The translations under genes were made by a program, and so were the position numbers. Below the pieces are notes generated by a model. It was not told the DNA's origin and made no database searches. It was given only the letters and a program-made list of their open reading frames with translations. Below are positions 1 to 7,826 of a stretch of 64,000 bases of DNA, one piece after another. This stretch comes from Bradyrhizobium sp. SZCCT0231 (GTDB lineage: Bacteria > Pseudomonadota > Alphaproteobacteria > Rhizobiales > Xanthobacteraceae): the NCBI RefSeq assembly GCF_018130245.1, contig NZ_JAFCKP010000002.1:496001-560000 (forward strand). The letters run 5' to 3'. How positions within the stretch are numbered: position 1 is the first letter of the stretch; each line of letters starts with the position of its first letter.

Positions 1-917
1 AGGGTGTAGGCGACGTCGATGAGGAGATTGACGACGACATAGATCAGCGACGTCAGCAGGATCATCGCCTGGATCACCGGGTAGTCGCGCGCCAGCACCG
101 CATCCACGGTGAGGCGGCCGATGCCGGGGATGTTGAACACGCTCTCGGTGACGACGACGCCGGAGATCAGCAGCGCAAAGCCGGTGCCGATCACCGTGAT
201 CACCGGCACGGCGGCGTTGCGCAGCGCATGCCGCATCATCACGGCAACCTCGTTGATGCCTTTCGCGCGCGCCGTTCGCACGTAATCTTCGCCGAGCACG
301 TCGAGCATCGCCGCGCGCGTCATGCGCGCGATCAGCGCGATGTAGATGAAGGACAGGGCACAGGTCGGCAGGATCATGCGCTCGAAGAACGGCCCGAAGC
401 CGTTGAAGATGCTGCGGAAGCCCTGCACCGGCACCCAGCGCAGGTCGATGGCGAAGACCTGGATCAGGACATAGCCGACCACGAACACCGGCACCGAGAA
501 GCCGAGCACGGACAGGCCCATCACGAAGCGGTCGATCCAGGTGCCGTGCTTCCAGGCCGCGATCACCCCCAGGGGAACGGCGACGATCACGGCGAGGATG
601 ATGGTCGACAGCGCGATCGAGATCGACGGCTCGACGCGCTGGCCGATCATCTTCATCACCGGCAGGTTGGAGATCAGCGAGGTCCCGAGGTCGCCGTGCA
701 GCAGCTTGTTCACCCAGGTGATGAACTGCACGATCAGCGGCTCGTTCAAGCCGAGCGAGGTGCGGATGCGCTCGAGCCGTTCCGGCGTCGCATTGTCGCC
801 GGCGAGAATCGCGGCGGGATCGCCGGGCGTCAGCCGCAGCAGCAGGAACACGAACAGCGCGACGACGCCCATCACGGGCACCGCGGCCAGAACGCGGCGA
901 ATAAGATAACCCAGCAT
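1..917 (-). CDS. Dipeptide/oligopeptide ABC transporter permease, DppB-like (3' end beyond window)
   Basis: Inner-membrane permease of a peptide/nickel-type ABC importer. The protein starts MLGYLIRRVLAAVPVMGVV, the hallmark N-terminus of DppB/OppB proteins: one transmembrane helix, then LLRLTPGDPA. Further hydrophobic segments follow, as does the coupling region ARMTRAAMLDVLGEDYVRTARAKG, which docks on the ATPase. About 305 codons are visible and family members have 305-340, so only the last residues lie outside. Any partner genes (dppC, dppD, dppF) would lie left of the window. It follows dadA on the same strand after a 178-base gap that holds a sigma-54-like promoter. Its natural partner here is the binding protein at 4175. 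The family is clear; the substrate is inferred. Confidence 0.9.
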   Translation of the reverse strand, partial: MLGYLIRRVLAAVPVMGVVALFVFLLLRLTPGDPAAILAGDNATPERLERIRTSLGLNEPLIVQFITWVNKLLHGDLGTSLISNLPVMKMIGQRVEPSISIALSTIILAVIVAVPLGVIAAWKHGTWIDRFVMGLSVLGFSVPVFVVGYVLIQVFAIDLRWVPVQGFRSIFNGFGPFFERMILPTCALSFIYIALIARMTRAAMLDVLGEDYVRTARAKGINEVAVMMRHALRNAAVPVITVIGTGFALLISGVVVTESVFNIPGIGRLTVDAVLARDYPVIQAMILLTSLIYVVVNLLIDVAYT

Positions 918-1032
918 GCACTATCTCCGGCTGCGGAACTTGTGGGGGCTCGAGGCGCCCGTGAATTCTGTCGTGTCTATCATGCCTATCACTTGGGCTG
1001 AAAAGCCCGCCCGGAGATGCCGTCCTCTCGGG

Positions 1033-1047
1033 GCAAATTGTGTGCCA
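1033..1047 (-). promoter_or_regulatory. Candidate sigma-54 (-24/-12) promoter for the peptide permease operon
   Basis: Read on the minus strand the site is TGGCACACAATTTGC. It keeps TGGCAC and TTGC with the exact five-base spacing of the RpoN consensus. Transcription would start near 1021, about 105 bases before the permease ATG at 917. It lies in the gap between dadA and the permease, so the transporter genes could be switched on independently of dadA. The match is seen in the sequence; activity and the activator (NtrC is the obvious candidate) are inferred. Confidence 0.6.
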
Positions 1048-1095
1048 AGGGCTGCGCTGTAGCAAGAGGCCGGCATGTCCCCGGCGCCGACCAAC

Positions 1096-2397
1096 TCAGG
1101 ATGCATGTCGCAGTTCACGCTCAACCCCTAGTGAAGGCACGGTCGGCGGCGCATTGAGCCCGCGCCAGCCGTCGATCGTCTGGGCAATCATCTGCGCCGT
1201 CGCCGCCGACAGAGTCCAGCCGAGATGGCCGTGGCCGGTGTTGAAGAACACGCCCGGTATCCGCCCGGCGCGCACCACCGGCATCATGTTCGGCATCATC
1301 GGCCGCAACCCGGCCCAGGGCACGACGCGCGACGTTTCGACGGCGGGGAAGTTGCTGCGCACCCAGTCGATCAGCGGCTGCACGCGGTCGGCGCGGATGT
1401 CGCGATTGAAATCGTTGAACTCGGCGGTGCCGGCGACGCGAAACCGATCCGCCCCGAGCCGGCTGGTGACGATCTTGGCGGCCTCGTCGAGCAGGCTCAC
1501 GGTCGGGGTGGCGTTGCGGCTCTCGGCGGTGTCGAGCTGCACGGTGATCGAGTAGCCCTTCACCGGATAGACGTTGACGCGCTCGTCGAGCAGCGCAGCG
1601 AAATGACGGCTCGCAACGCCCGCACAGACCACGATGCCGTCCGCCTTCAGCATGCCGCGCGGGGACGCGACAGCATCGCTCGCGGCAAGATCGGCCCAGC
1701 CGATGGCGAAGCCGCTGCCGGCACGTGCGATCGAGTCGATATTGGCTTCGTGGATGAAGGTCGCGCCGCGCCGCTTGCAGGCTTCGGCCAGCCCGCGGGT
1801 GAACTTGTGGATATCGCCGGTCGCATCCGACGGCGTGTAGAAGCCGCCATAATAGTCCTTGCGCAGTGTCGGCTCGATGCTGCGGATTTCCTCCGGCGTC
1901 ACCGGGCGGCGATCGAGACCGCCTTCCTGCAGCAGCGCGTTGACGCGCAGACCGGATTCGAAACCATTCTTGTCGTGGTAGATGTGAAGGATACCGCGGC
2001 GTTCGAGATCGAAGTCGATGCCTTCGCGCGCCGCGATGTCGAACAGATGCCTGCGCGCTTCGATCGCGAGCCGCGTGGTCTCGATGGTGTTGGCGCGGTA
2101 GTTGCCGATGTTGGCGACGAACTCGCTCATCCACGAATATTTGTGCCAGTTCGGCCGCGGGTTCATCAGCAGCGGCGCGTCGCGCCGGAACATCCAGCGC
2201 AGGCCCTTCAGGATCGTCGCAGCGCTGTTCCAGACTTCGGCATTCGATGCGGAGAGCTGTCCGCCGTTGGCGAAGGACGTCTCCATCGCGGCGTAGCGGT
2301 GCTTGTCGAGCACCGTCACCTCAAAGCCGCGTTCGAGCAGGGCATAGGCAGTCGTCACGCCGGTGATGCCGGCGCCGATGATGGCGATATGGGTCAT
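1096..2397 (-). CDS. dadA: D-amino-acid dehydrogenase, DadA family (FAD-dependent)
   Basis: Flavoprotein of 433 residues that oxidatively deaminates D-amino acids (possibly glycine-like substrates) to 2-oxo acids, passing electrons to the respiratory chain. The N-terminus IAIIGAGITGVTTAYALLERG is the GxGxxG FAD-binding fold. ETSFANGGQLS, the YPVKGYSIT segment near residue 278 and the C-terminal GLRPMMPNMMPVV and NTGHGHLGWTLS blocks are all characteristic of DadA. The ATG at 2397 places the FAD fold right at the start. A tandem glycine riboswitch sits in its leader, so expression should respond to glycine. It lies between an M20 peptidase and a peptide permease, suggesting catabolism of imported peptide-derived amino acids. 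A glycine or sarcosine oxidase-like specificity cannot be excluded. Confidence 0.88.
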   Translation of the reverse strand: MTHIAIIGAGITGVTTAYALLERGFEVTVLDKHRYAAMETSFANGGQLSASNAEVWNSAATILKGLRWMFRRDAPLLMNPRPNWHKYSWMSEFVANIGNYRANTIETTRLAIEARRHLFDIAAREGIDFDLERRGILHIYHDKNGFESGLRVNALLQEGGLDRRPVTPEEIRSIEPTLRKDYYGGFYTPSDATGDIHKFTRGLAEACKRRGATFIHEANIDSIARAGSGFAIGWADLAASDAVASPRGMLKADGIVVCAGVASRHFAALLDERVNVYPVKGYSITVQLDTAESRNATPTVSLLDEAAKIVTSRLGADRFRVAGTAEFNDFNRDIRADRVQPLIDWVRSNFPAVETSRVVPWAGLRPMMPNMMPVVRAGRIPGVFFNTGHGHLGWTLSAATAQMIAQTIDGWRGLNAPPTVPSLGVERELRHAS

Positions 2398-2462
2398 GGC
2401 AGGTTTCGGGGCTCCCGTGAGTTAGGATAGGCCGACCGCCGGCCAAAGGCCGTTGGCGGCGC

Positions 2463-2682
2463 CCCATCTGTCACGGTTACCTGAGAGCTTGATCCGCTGC
2501 GGATCTCGCAACGGACTATCCCCTTCGGTGGACGTCACGATTGCCTGAAATCGCGCCGCCTCTCTCCAGATCGTCCTGACGATACAGTCCTTTTGCCTGA
2601 GAGTTTCCGGGGCGGTTGCTCCGTCGGCGTCGCAACGAAGGCCGAAAGCCTTCGTCGCGATCTCTCCCGCATCGTCGCGTGG
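2463..2682 (-). promoter_or_regulatory. Tandem glycine riboswitch (two aptamers)
   Basis: On the minus strand there are two consecutive glycine-aptamer signatures. Aptamer 1 (about 2682 to 2581) has GGGAGAG, then GGAGCAACCGCCCCGGAAA, then CTCTCAGGCAAAAGGAC. Aptamer 2 (about 2580 to 2463) has GGAGAGAGGC, then CACCGAAGGGG, then GCTCTCAGGTAACCGTGACAG. The GAGAG/CTCTC pairing and the conserved purine-rich junctions occur in both, in the usual order with a short linker. It ends about 65 bases before the dadA ATG. That spacer contains a GC-rich inverted repeat (CCGCC, GGCC, AAA, GGCC, GTT, GGCGG near 2435-2458), which could be the expression platform. Glycine riboswitches usually precede glycine-cleavage genes and most act as ON switches; the response here is inferred. 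Confidence 0.9.
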
Positions 2683-2775
2683 ACAAGCCGAGCAGTACGA
2701 TACGCCTCATTTTTGGACAAGGCTAAATTTAGACCGCGGCTGCCAACGTATTGTGCAGTGCGAAGTTGATTCAAT

Positions 2776-3906
2776 TTATTCCAGCGTCGCCAGCAATCCC
2801 GCCATCAAGCGCGCACGCTCGACCAGGCTATCGACCTCGATGAACTCCTCCAGCGTGTGGCCATTGCCGCCGCGCACGCCCAAGCCGTCGAGCGTCGGGA
2901 TTCCCATCGCGCCGGTGAAGTTGCCGTCGGAGCCGCCGCCGGAGCTTGCATGCGGTAATTCCGCGCCGAGAGATTTGGCGATGCCGCGCGCCTTTTCATA
3001 CAGCGCCATGGTGCCGGCATCCGGCTCCCAGACCGGCCGCGTCACGCCGCGCGTGACCTTGAAGGCGACGTCGTTGTTGGTGCCCGACAGCGCCAGCATC
3101 TTCTCGACGCCGCGGTCGAGATCGGCCTGACGCTTGGCCATGGAGAGCGCTTCGCCTGTCGCGGTCGTGGCGACGCAATTGACCCATTGGCCGCCATGGA
3201 CGACGCCGACCGAGAAGGTGCAATCCTCCGTCGTCATCGCGTCGATCGCGAGGATCTGCCGCGCCATTTCGCGGATCGCCGAACGTCCTGCCGACAGCGT
3301 CGCGCCGGCGTGGCTCGGTCGGCCCGTCGCTTCGAGATTGAATCGTGCGATGGCGTAACGTCCGGTGGTGACGCCGTTGTCGGCGCGGCCGGGCTCCGGC
3401 ACCAGCACGTATTTGTTGCGCGCGGCTTCCGCCTCGATGAGGTCGCGCGTGGAGGGGGTGCCGACTTCCTCATCCGGCGTGAACAGCACGGTGATCGGCA
3501 GCGGCGTCGTGAACGACGCCCGCGCCAGCTGCCGGATCGCCTCCAGCGAGAGATAATTGCCGCCCTTCATGTCGTAGATGCCGGGGCCGTAGCATTTGTT
3601 GCCCTCGCGCCGCCATTTCAGCTTCTCGATGGTGCCGACCGGGTGGACGGTATCCATGTGTCCGGCGATCAGGATTCCCGGCTCGCCCTGCTTCGGATGG
3701 GGAAAGCGCGCGCGGATGACGCCGCCAAAGCCTTGGCGGCCGGCGATGCGCTCGATCGTCGCACCCATGATCGCCATATCCCGCCCTGCGATATCGAGCA
3801 TGCGGTCCACGGCGCTTGCGTCCCAGGTCGGGCTCTCGCATTCGACCCAGCCGCGCAGGCCCTCGAGCATCGCCTCGGAATCAAAGGGAAGATTGGCAGG
3901 ATTCAT
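2776..3906 (-). CDS. M20 family metallopeptidase (glutamate carboxypeptidase-like)
   Basis: Zinc-dependent exopeptidase of 376 residues, related to carboxypeptidase G2, that hydrolyses C-terminal amino acids from short peptides or N-acyl amino acids. Metal and catalytic motifs stand in order: GHMDTVHPVG (first histidine and catalytic Asp), YDMKGG (bridging Asp), PDEEVG (catalytic Glu pair), GRPSHAGA (dimerisation-domain His) and, near the C-terminus, GGNGHTLEE (last His ligand). The ATG at 3906 (MNPANLPFD) was chosen because the longer open frame upstream has no family resemblance and runs through the promoter region. No signal peptide is visible, so the enzyme is probably cytoplasmic. It is divergent from the peptide-binding protein and upstream of dadA, fitting intracellular peptide breakdown. 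Confidence 0.88.
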   Translation of the reverse strand: MNPANLPFDSEAMLEGLRGWVECESPTWDASAVDRMLDIAGRDMAIMGATIERIAGRQGFGGVIRARFPHPKQGEPGILIAGHMDTVHPVGTIEKLKWRREGNKCYGPGIYDMKGGNYLSLEAIRQLARASFTTPLPITVLFTPDEEVGTPSTRDLIEAEAARNKYVLVPEPGRADNGVTTGRYAIARFNLEATGRPSHAGATLSAGRSAIREMARQILAIDAMTTEDCTFSVGVVHGGQWVNCVATTATGEALSMAKRQADLDRGVEKMLALSGTNNDVAFKVTRGVTRPVWEPDAGTMALYEKARGIAKSLGAELPHASSGGGSDGNFTGAMGIPTLDGLGVRGGNGHTLEEFIEVDSLVERARLMAGLLATLE

Positions 3907-3932
3907 CTGAATGTCTCTCAAGCTTGGAAAGA

Positions 3933-3948
3933 TGGAACGCGCATTGCA
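3933..3948 (+). promoter_or_regulatory. Candidate sigma-54 promoter for the peptide-binding protein
   Basis: TGGAACGCGCATTGCA matches the RpoN consensus TGGCACG-N4-TTGCA at all but one fixed position, with correct spacing. Transcription would begin near 3959, leaving a 215-base leader before the ATG at 4175, which is long but possible. A second, independent RpoN-like site stands at 1033-1047 on the other strand of the same cluster, which raises the credibility of both. Confidence 0.45.
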
Positions 3949-4174
3949 TTGGCGCGGGCAGGACAAGCGGAGGGTGTTGTAGAGCCAAATCGATCCTTGT
4001 GGAGCCCGTGCGCGCGCCGCAAGGGCTTGCGACGAAACCGGATTGACGCGCTCGGCACTGTCTGCAAGTCTCGAAAAGATAAAGGCATTGCATGAGGTTA
4101 GTTCGCCCAACGAACGAACCGCATGCTCAATCAATAACCTGCCTTTGAACAGTTTCACGTCAGGAGAACTTTCT

Positions 4175-5785
4175 ATGTTCCACTTCATGCGCCGGGGGCC
4201 TCGCGCGTTCGCCTCCAAACTTGCGCTGTCGGTCGTCGCGCTTTCGACCGCGCTGGCCTCGCCAGTGCTTGCGGCCGGCAAGACCCTCACGGCGGTGATG
4301 CACTCGGATTTGCGCATCATCGACCCGATCTTCACCACGGCCTACATCACGCGTGACCATGGCTACATGGTTTACGACACGCTGGTCGCCCCGGATTCGA
4401 AATTCAAGATCCAGCCGCAGATGGCGGACTGGAAGATCTCCGACGACAAGCTCACCTACACCTTCACCCTGCGCGACGGCCTGAAGTGGCATGATGGTAC
4501 GCCGGTGACGGCGGAGGACTGCGTCGCTTCGCTGAAGCGCTGGGCCGCGGTCGACGGCATGGGCCAGAAGCTCATGGACTTCACCGCGAGCATCGAGGCG
4601 ACCGACGCCAAGACCATCACGCTGAAGCTGAAGGAGCCCTACGGCCTGGTGCTCGACTCGATCGGCAAGCCGTCCTCGCGCGTCGCCTTCATGATGCCGA
4701 AGCGTCTCGCCGAGACGCCGGCCGATAAGCAGATCCCGGAGCAGATCGGCTCGGGTCCCTTCAAGTTCGTGCAGGGCGAATTCCAGCCGGGCGTGAAGGC
4801 GGTCTATGTCAAGAACACCGACTACGTGCCGCGCAAGGAGCCGGCGAGCTGGACCTCCGGCGGCAAGGTGGTGAAGGTGGACCGCGTCGAGTGGATCACC
4901 ATGCCGGACTCGCAGACCGCGGTGAACGCGCTGCAGTCGGGCGACATCGATTTCATGGAAAACCTGCCGTATGACATGCTGCCGGTGCTGGAAGCGAACA
5001 AGGAGCTCACGATCGAGGTCCTGAACAAGTTCGGCTATCAGACGCTCGGCCGGATGAACTTCCTTCATCCGCCGTTCGACAACGTGAAGGTGCGACGTGC
5101 TGCCTTGCTGGCCATGAACCAGAAGGACGTGCTCGACGCGCTGGTCGGCAATGCCAAGTATCAGAAGATCTGCGGCGCGTTCTTCATTTGCGATACGCCG
5201 TTCGCGACCGAGGTTGGCGCCGACACGCTGGTGAAGGGCAACGGCATGGCGGAAGCCAAGAAGGCGCTGGCCGAGTCCGGTTATGACGGCACGCCGATCG
5301 TGATCATGGCCCCCGGCGATGTCACGACGCTGAAGGCGCAGCCGATCGTTGCGGCCCAGCTGCTGCGCGAGGCTGGCTTCAAGGTCGACCTGCAGGCGAC
5401 CGACTGGCAGACCGTGGTGAGCCGCCGCGCCAGCCAGAAGCCGCCGAAGGAGGGCGGCTGGAACATGTTCTTCACCAACTGGGTCGCGCCCGACGTGTCC
5501 AACCCGATCGCCAACCTTTCGATCGGCGGCCAGGGCAAGAAGGGCGGCTGGTTCGGCTGGGCCGATGCTCCCAAGATCGAGCAGCTCAAGGACGCGTTCG
5601 TCCGCGCGTCCTCGGTCGACGAGCAGAAGAAGATCGCAGCCGACATCCAGAAGGAAGCCTACGAGCAGGTGATCTACATCCCGCTCGGGCAGTACCTCCT
5701 GCCGAGCGGCTGGCGCAAATCGCTCTCCGGCGTGCTCGACGGCCCCGCCACGCCGCTGTTCTGGAACGTCGACAAGTCGGAGTAA
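4175..5785 (+). CDS. ABC transporter substrate-binding protein, family 5 (DppA/OppA type)
   Basis: Periplasmic peptide-binding protein of 536 residues. An N-terminal signal peptide (basic start, hydrophobic stretch LALSVVALSTALA, cleavage near PVLAA-GK) is followed by the family-5 fold: LAPDSKFKIQPQMADWKIS, LTYTFTLRDGLKWHDGTPVTAEDC and later GSGPFKF. The ATG at 4175 is favoured by an AGGAGA ribosome site eight bases upstream and by placing the signal peptide at the N-terminus. The gene is alone on the plus strand, with a strong terminator just downstream. Its permease partner is probably the DppB-like gene at 1-917. Ligand unknown; the M20 peptidase and DadA neighbours suggest di- or oligopeptides. 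Confidence 0.9.
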   Translation: MFHFMRRGPRAFASKLALSVVALSTALASPVLAAGKTLTAVMHSDLRIIDPIFTTAYITRDHGYMVYDTLVAPDSKFKIQPQMADWKISDDKLTYTFTLRDGLKWHDGTPVTAEDCVASLKRWAAVDGMGQKLMDFTASIEATDAKTITLKLKEPYGLVLDSIGKPSSRVAFMMPKRLAETPADKQIPEQIGSGPFKFVQGEFQPGVKAVYVKNTDYVPRKEPASWTSGGKVVKVDRVEWITMPDSQTAVNALQSGDIDFMENLPYDMLPVLEANKELTIEVLNKFGYQTLGRMNFLHPPFDNVKVRRAALLAMNQKDVLDALVGNAKYQKICGAFFICDTPFATEVGADTLVKGNGMAEAKKALAESGYDGTPIVIMAPGDVTTLKAQPIVAAQLLREAGFKVDLQATDWQTVVSRRASQKPPKEGGWNMFFTNWVAPDVSNPIANLSIGGQGKKGGWFGWADAPKIEQLKDAFVRASSVDEQKKIAADIQKEAYEQVIYIPLGQYLLPSGWRKSLSGVLDGPATPLFWNVDKSE

Positions 5786-5823
5786 GCGGGGGCATCCTTC
5801 GCGACCTTCGTCCGGACAACAAT

Positions 5824-5860
5824 GCGGCGCCGCTGATATCAGCGGCGCCGCTGCCTTTTC
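5824..5860 (+). terminator. Intrinsic terminator after the peptide-binding protein
   Basis: A perfect 28-base palindrome (5824-5851, centre GAT/ATC, arms rich in GGCGCCGC) is followed by TGCCTTTTCTT. It begins 38 bases after the stop codon of the binding protein, so it closes that single-gene transcript. Confidence 0.75.
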
Positions 5861-6031
5861 TTGGCCTGGTGTCTTGGCTTGGCGTCGGCAGAGGAGGCGC
5901 GGGCGCTTTTAACCCTTCCAATGTCCAATCATTGCTATTTGTTTCCATCTTGAAATAGATGTCTCGTCCTCACGCATCTTTTTTCCTTCCTCAATCTGAT
6001 TCCCGTGCCGATCGATTTTGCATTCCAGGCG

Positions 6032-7624
6032 ATGGCCGAACGGTCCGATCGCGCACCGGCGCGTTGGCGACGGCCTTTCCTGCGGTGGCTCGATGGTGTC
6101 GAGGCGGGCTGGGCCGTGCCGCTTCTGATCGCCTGCTTCGTTGCGATCTGGACGCTCTATCTGGCGATTGCCTATGCCGGCGGTGGCCTGCACCCTGATA
6201 CGCTCGAGGCCTGGACGCTCGGGCGGGATTTTGCCTGGGGCTATGCCAAGCATCCACCGCTGATGGGGTGGGTTGCGGCGGCGTGGACCTCGGTCTTTCC
6301 GCCCAGCGACTGGTCGCTGCAATTGATGGCGATGGCCAATGCCGGGCTTGCGCTGTTCTTCGTCGATCTGATCTCGCGGCAGTTCGTCACCGGGCACAAG
6401 CGTATCCTGGTGCTGCTGCTCCTGATGCTGACGCCCGCGTATCAATTCCACGCCCAGCGCTTCAACGCCAATGCCGTGCTGCTCGCGACCTGGCCGCTTG
6501 CGACCTGGTGCTTCCTGCGCGCATTCGAGACCCGCGGTTCGCTGTGGGCGATTGCGGTGGGATGCACGACGGCGCTGGCGATGGTCGGCAAATATTACTC
6601 GATCTTCCTCGTCGCGAGCTTCGCCTTTGCTGCGCTGGCGCATCCGGCGCGGCGCGCCTATTTCACCTCCGCCTCGCCCTGGATCTCCGTCGGGACCGGG
6701 CTGGTGGCGCTGTCGCCGCACGTCCACTGGCTGGCGACGACAGGCGCGTCGTCCTTCAGCTATGCGCTGGCCCACGCCAATGGCAGTGCTGCGAGCTCGC
6801 TCGGTGAGGCCAGGAATTTTCTGTTGGGGCTGGTGGCGGCCATGGGTGTGTCGGCCGTGCTGTGGGTGTTGATCGCCGGCACGCGGCTGAAGCAGCTTCC
6901 GGCCGACTTCGCGGCCATGAGCCCGGGCCTGCGGCTCCTGTTCTACGTTGCGATAGGCACGATCGTGCTGCCGGTGCTGACGTCGCTCGCGATGGGAACG
7001 GACCTGCCGTCCTTGTGGGCGTTGCAGGGGCTGTTCCTGTTCGTCATTCTCGTGGTCTGTGGCGCGCGCTACCCGATCGAGCGCTTCCACACCGTCAACG
7101 TCACGGCGATCGTGGCCGGCGCTGCGCTCGCAGCCGTCCTGGTCGCGGCGCCGATCCATGCCCTGTATCGCAACGATCGTGGTTACGAGGAGGGACGGAA
7201 TCTCTACGCGCAGGCGGCCCGCGAATTGACGCGCCAGTGGCGGGAGCTGACCGGCGAGCCCCTGAGTGCCGTGAGTGGTGATGGTTCGCTGGCTTTCGCC
7301 ACCGCGTTTTACAGCCCGGACCATCCGAACAATGCGAGGCCCTTCGAGTACGAAGCTACGTGGGGCTTGCCGCGCAAGACGTTGCCCGACCGCGACTGGG
7401 CGGCACTCTGTTTCCGCGACCAGGAGTCTTGCATCCGATGGATGGGGTGGGTGTCTCCCCGCGTCGGACATCTCGTCAGGCGCGAGTTTACCGTGCGGGC
7501 GTCGCTGTGGGGCCGGCCGGGTCTTGCGCGGGAGGTGGTCGTGCTGATGGCGCTGCCGCAGGGAAGTCCAGTGCCGGCCAGCGCTGCGGATGATTTCAGC
7601 GCCAGCCGGCGAGGAAGCGAATAG
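6032..7624 (+). CDS. Glycosyltransferase family 39-like integral membrane protein
   Basis: Polytopic membrane protein of about 530 residues in the ArnT/PMT (GT39) superfamily, which moves sugars from polyprenyl-phosphate donors to lipids or proteins outside the inner membrane. Evidence: a first transmembrane helix near residues 28-50, then the exposed loop LHPDTLEAWTLGRDFAWGYAKHPPLMGW. That loop carries the acidic residue and the 'YAKHPPL' motif typical of the ArnT group. Many further helices follow, with a soluble C-terminal tail (YSPDHPNN, FRDQESC). A GTG at 6005 would add nine residues; the ATG at 6032 is preferred but neither has a strong ribosome site. Stand-alone gene; acceptor unknown. 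Confidence 0.8.
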   Translation: MAERSDRAPARWRRPFLRWLDGVEAGWAVPLLIACFVAIWTLYLAIAYAGGGLHPDTLEAWTLGRDFAWGYAKHPPLMGWVAAAWTSVFPPSDWSLQLMAMANAGLALFFVDLISRQFVTGHKRILVLLLLMLTPAYQFHAQRFNANAVLLATWPLATWCFLRAFETRGSLWAIAVGCTTALAMVGKYYSIFLVASFAFAALAHPARRAYFTSASPWISVGTGLVALSPHVHWLATTGASSFSYALAHANGSAASSLGEARNFLLGLVAAMGVSAVLWVLIAGTRLKQLPADFAAMSPGLRLLFYVAIGTIVLPVLTSLAMGTDLPSLWALQGLFLFVILVVCGARYPIERFHTVNVTAIVAGAALAAVLVAAPIHALYRNDRGYEEGRNLYAQAARELTRQWRELTGEPLSAVSGDGSLAFATAFYSPDHPNNARPFEYEATWGLPRKTLPDRDWAALCFRDQESCIRWMGWVSPRVGHLVRREFTVRASLWGRPGLAREVVVLMALPQGSPVPASAADDFSASRRGSE

Positions 7625-7633
7625 GCGTCGTGT

Positions 7634-7774
7634 TCAGCAGTGGCTGTCGCGCACCTGCTCGAGCCCCTCGCTCGCAAGAGGCGTGGTGAGCGTGACCTGC
7701 TCCGCGCGCGGTTCGGGACGTTCGGTCTTCTGCCGTTCTACCTTGGCTTTGTCTTCGCGATGTTCCAGTTCCAT
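7634..7774 (-). CDS. Small hypothetical protein (46 aa)
   Basis: A short minus-strand reading frame beginning MELEHREDKAKVERQKTER and ending QVRDSHC. It is very hydrophilic, rich in Glu, Lys and Arg, with no signal or membrane segment. The case for it being real is a good ribosome site (GAGGTG, seven bases before the ATG at 7774) and its fit in the gap between a convergent glycosyltransferase and the MFS gene on the same strand. It stops just inside the downstream border of the glycosyltransferase gene. I recognise no family, and it may be a chance frame. Confidence 0.4.
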   Translation of the reverse strand: MELEHREDKAKVERQKTERPEPRAEQVTLTTPLASEGLEQVRDSHC

Positions 7775-7826
7775 TGCAGCACCTCGGAATTGCTGCAGGA
7801 CAACATCGAGGCCGCCGGGTGGTTCC

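Noticed and set aside
4055-4075. CGGCACTGTCTGCA upstream of the peptide-binding protein as a sigma-54 promoter
   Set aside because: GG and GC are two bases too close; the site at 3933 is better.
5909-7471. 520-codon open frame on the minus strand
   Set aside because: It is antisense to a well-supported membrane glycosyltransferase and consists of low-complexity Arg/Gln/His-rich sequence typical of shadow frames in GC-rich DNA.
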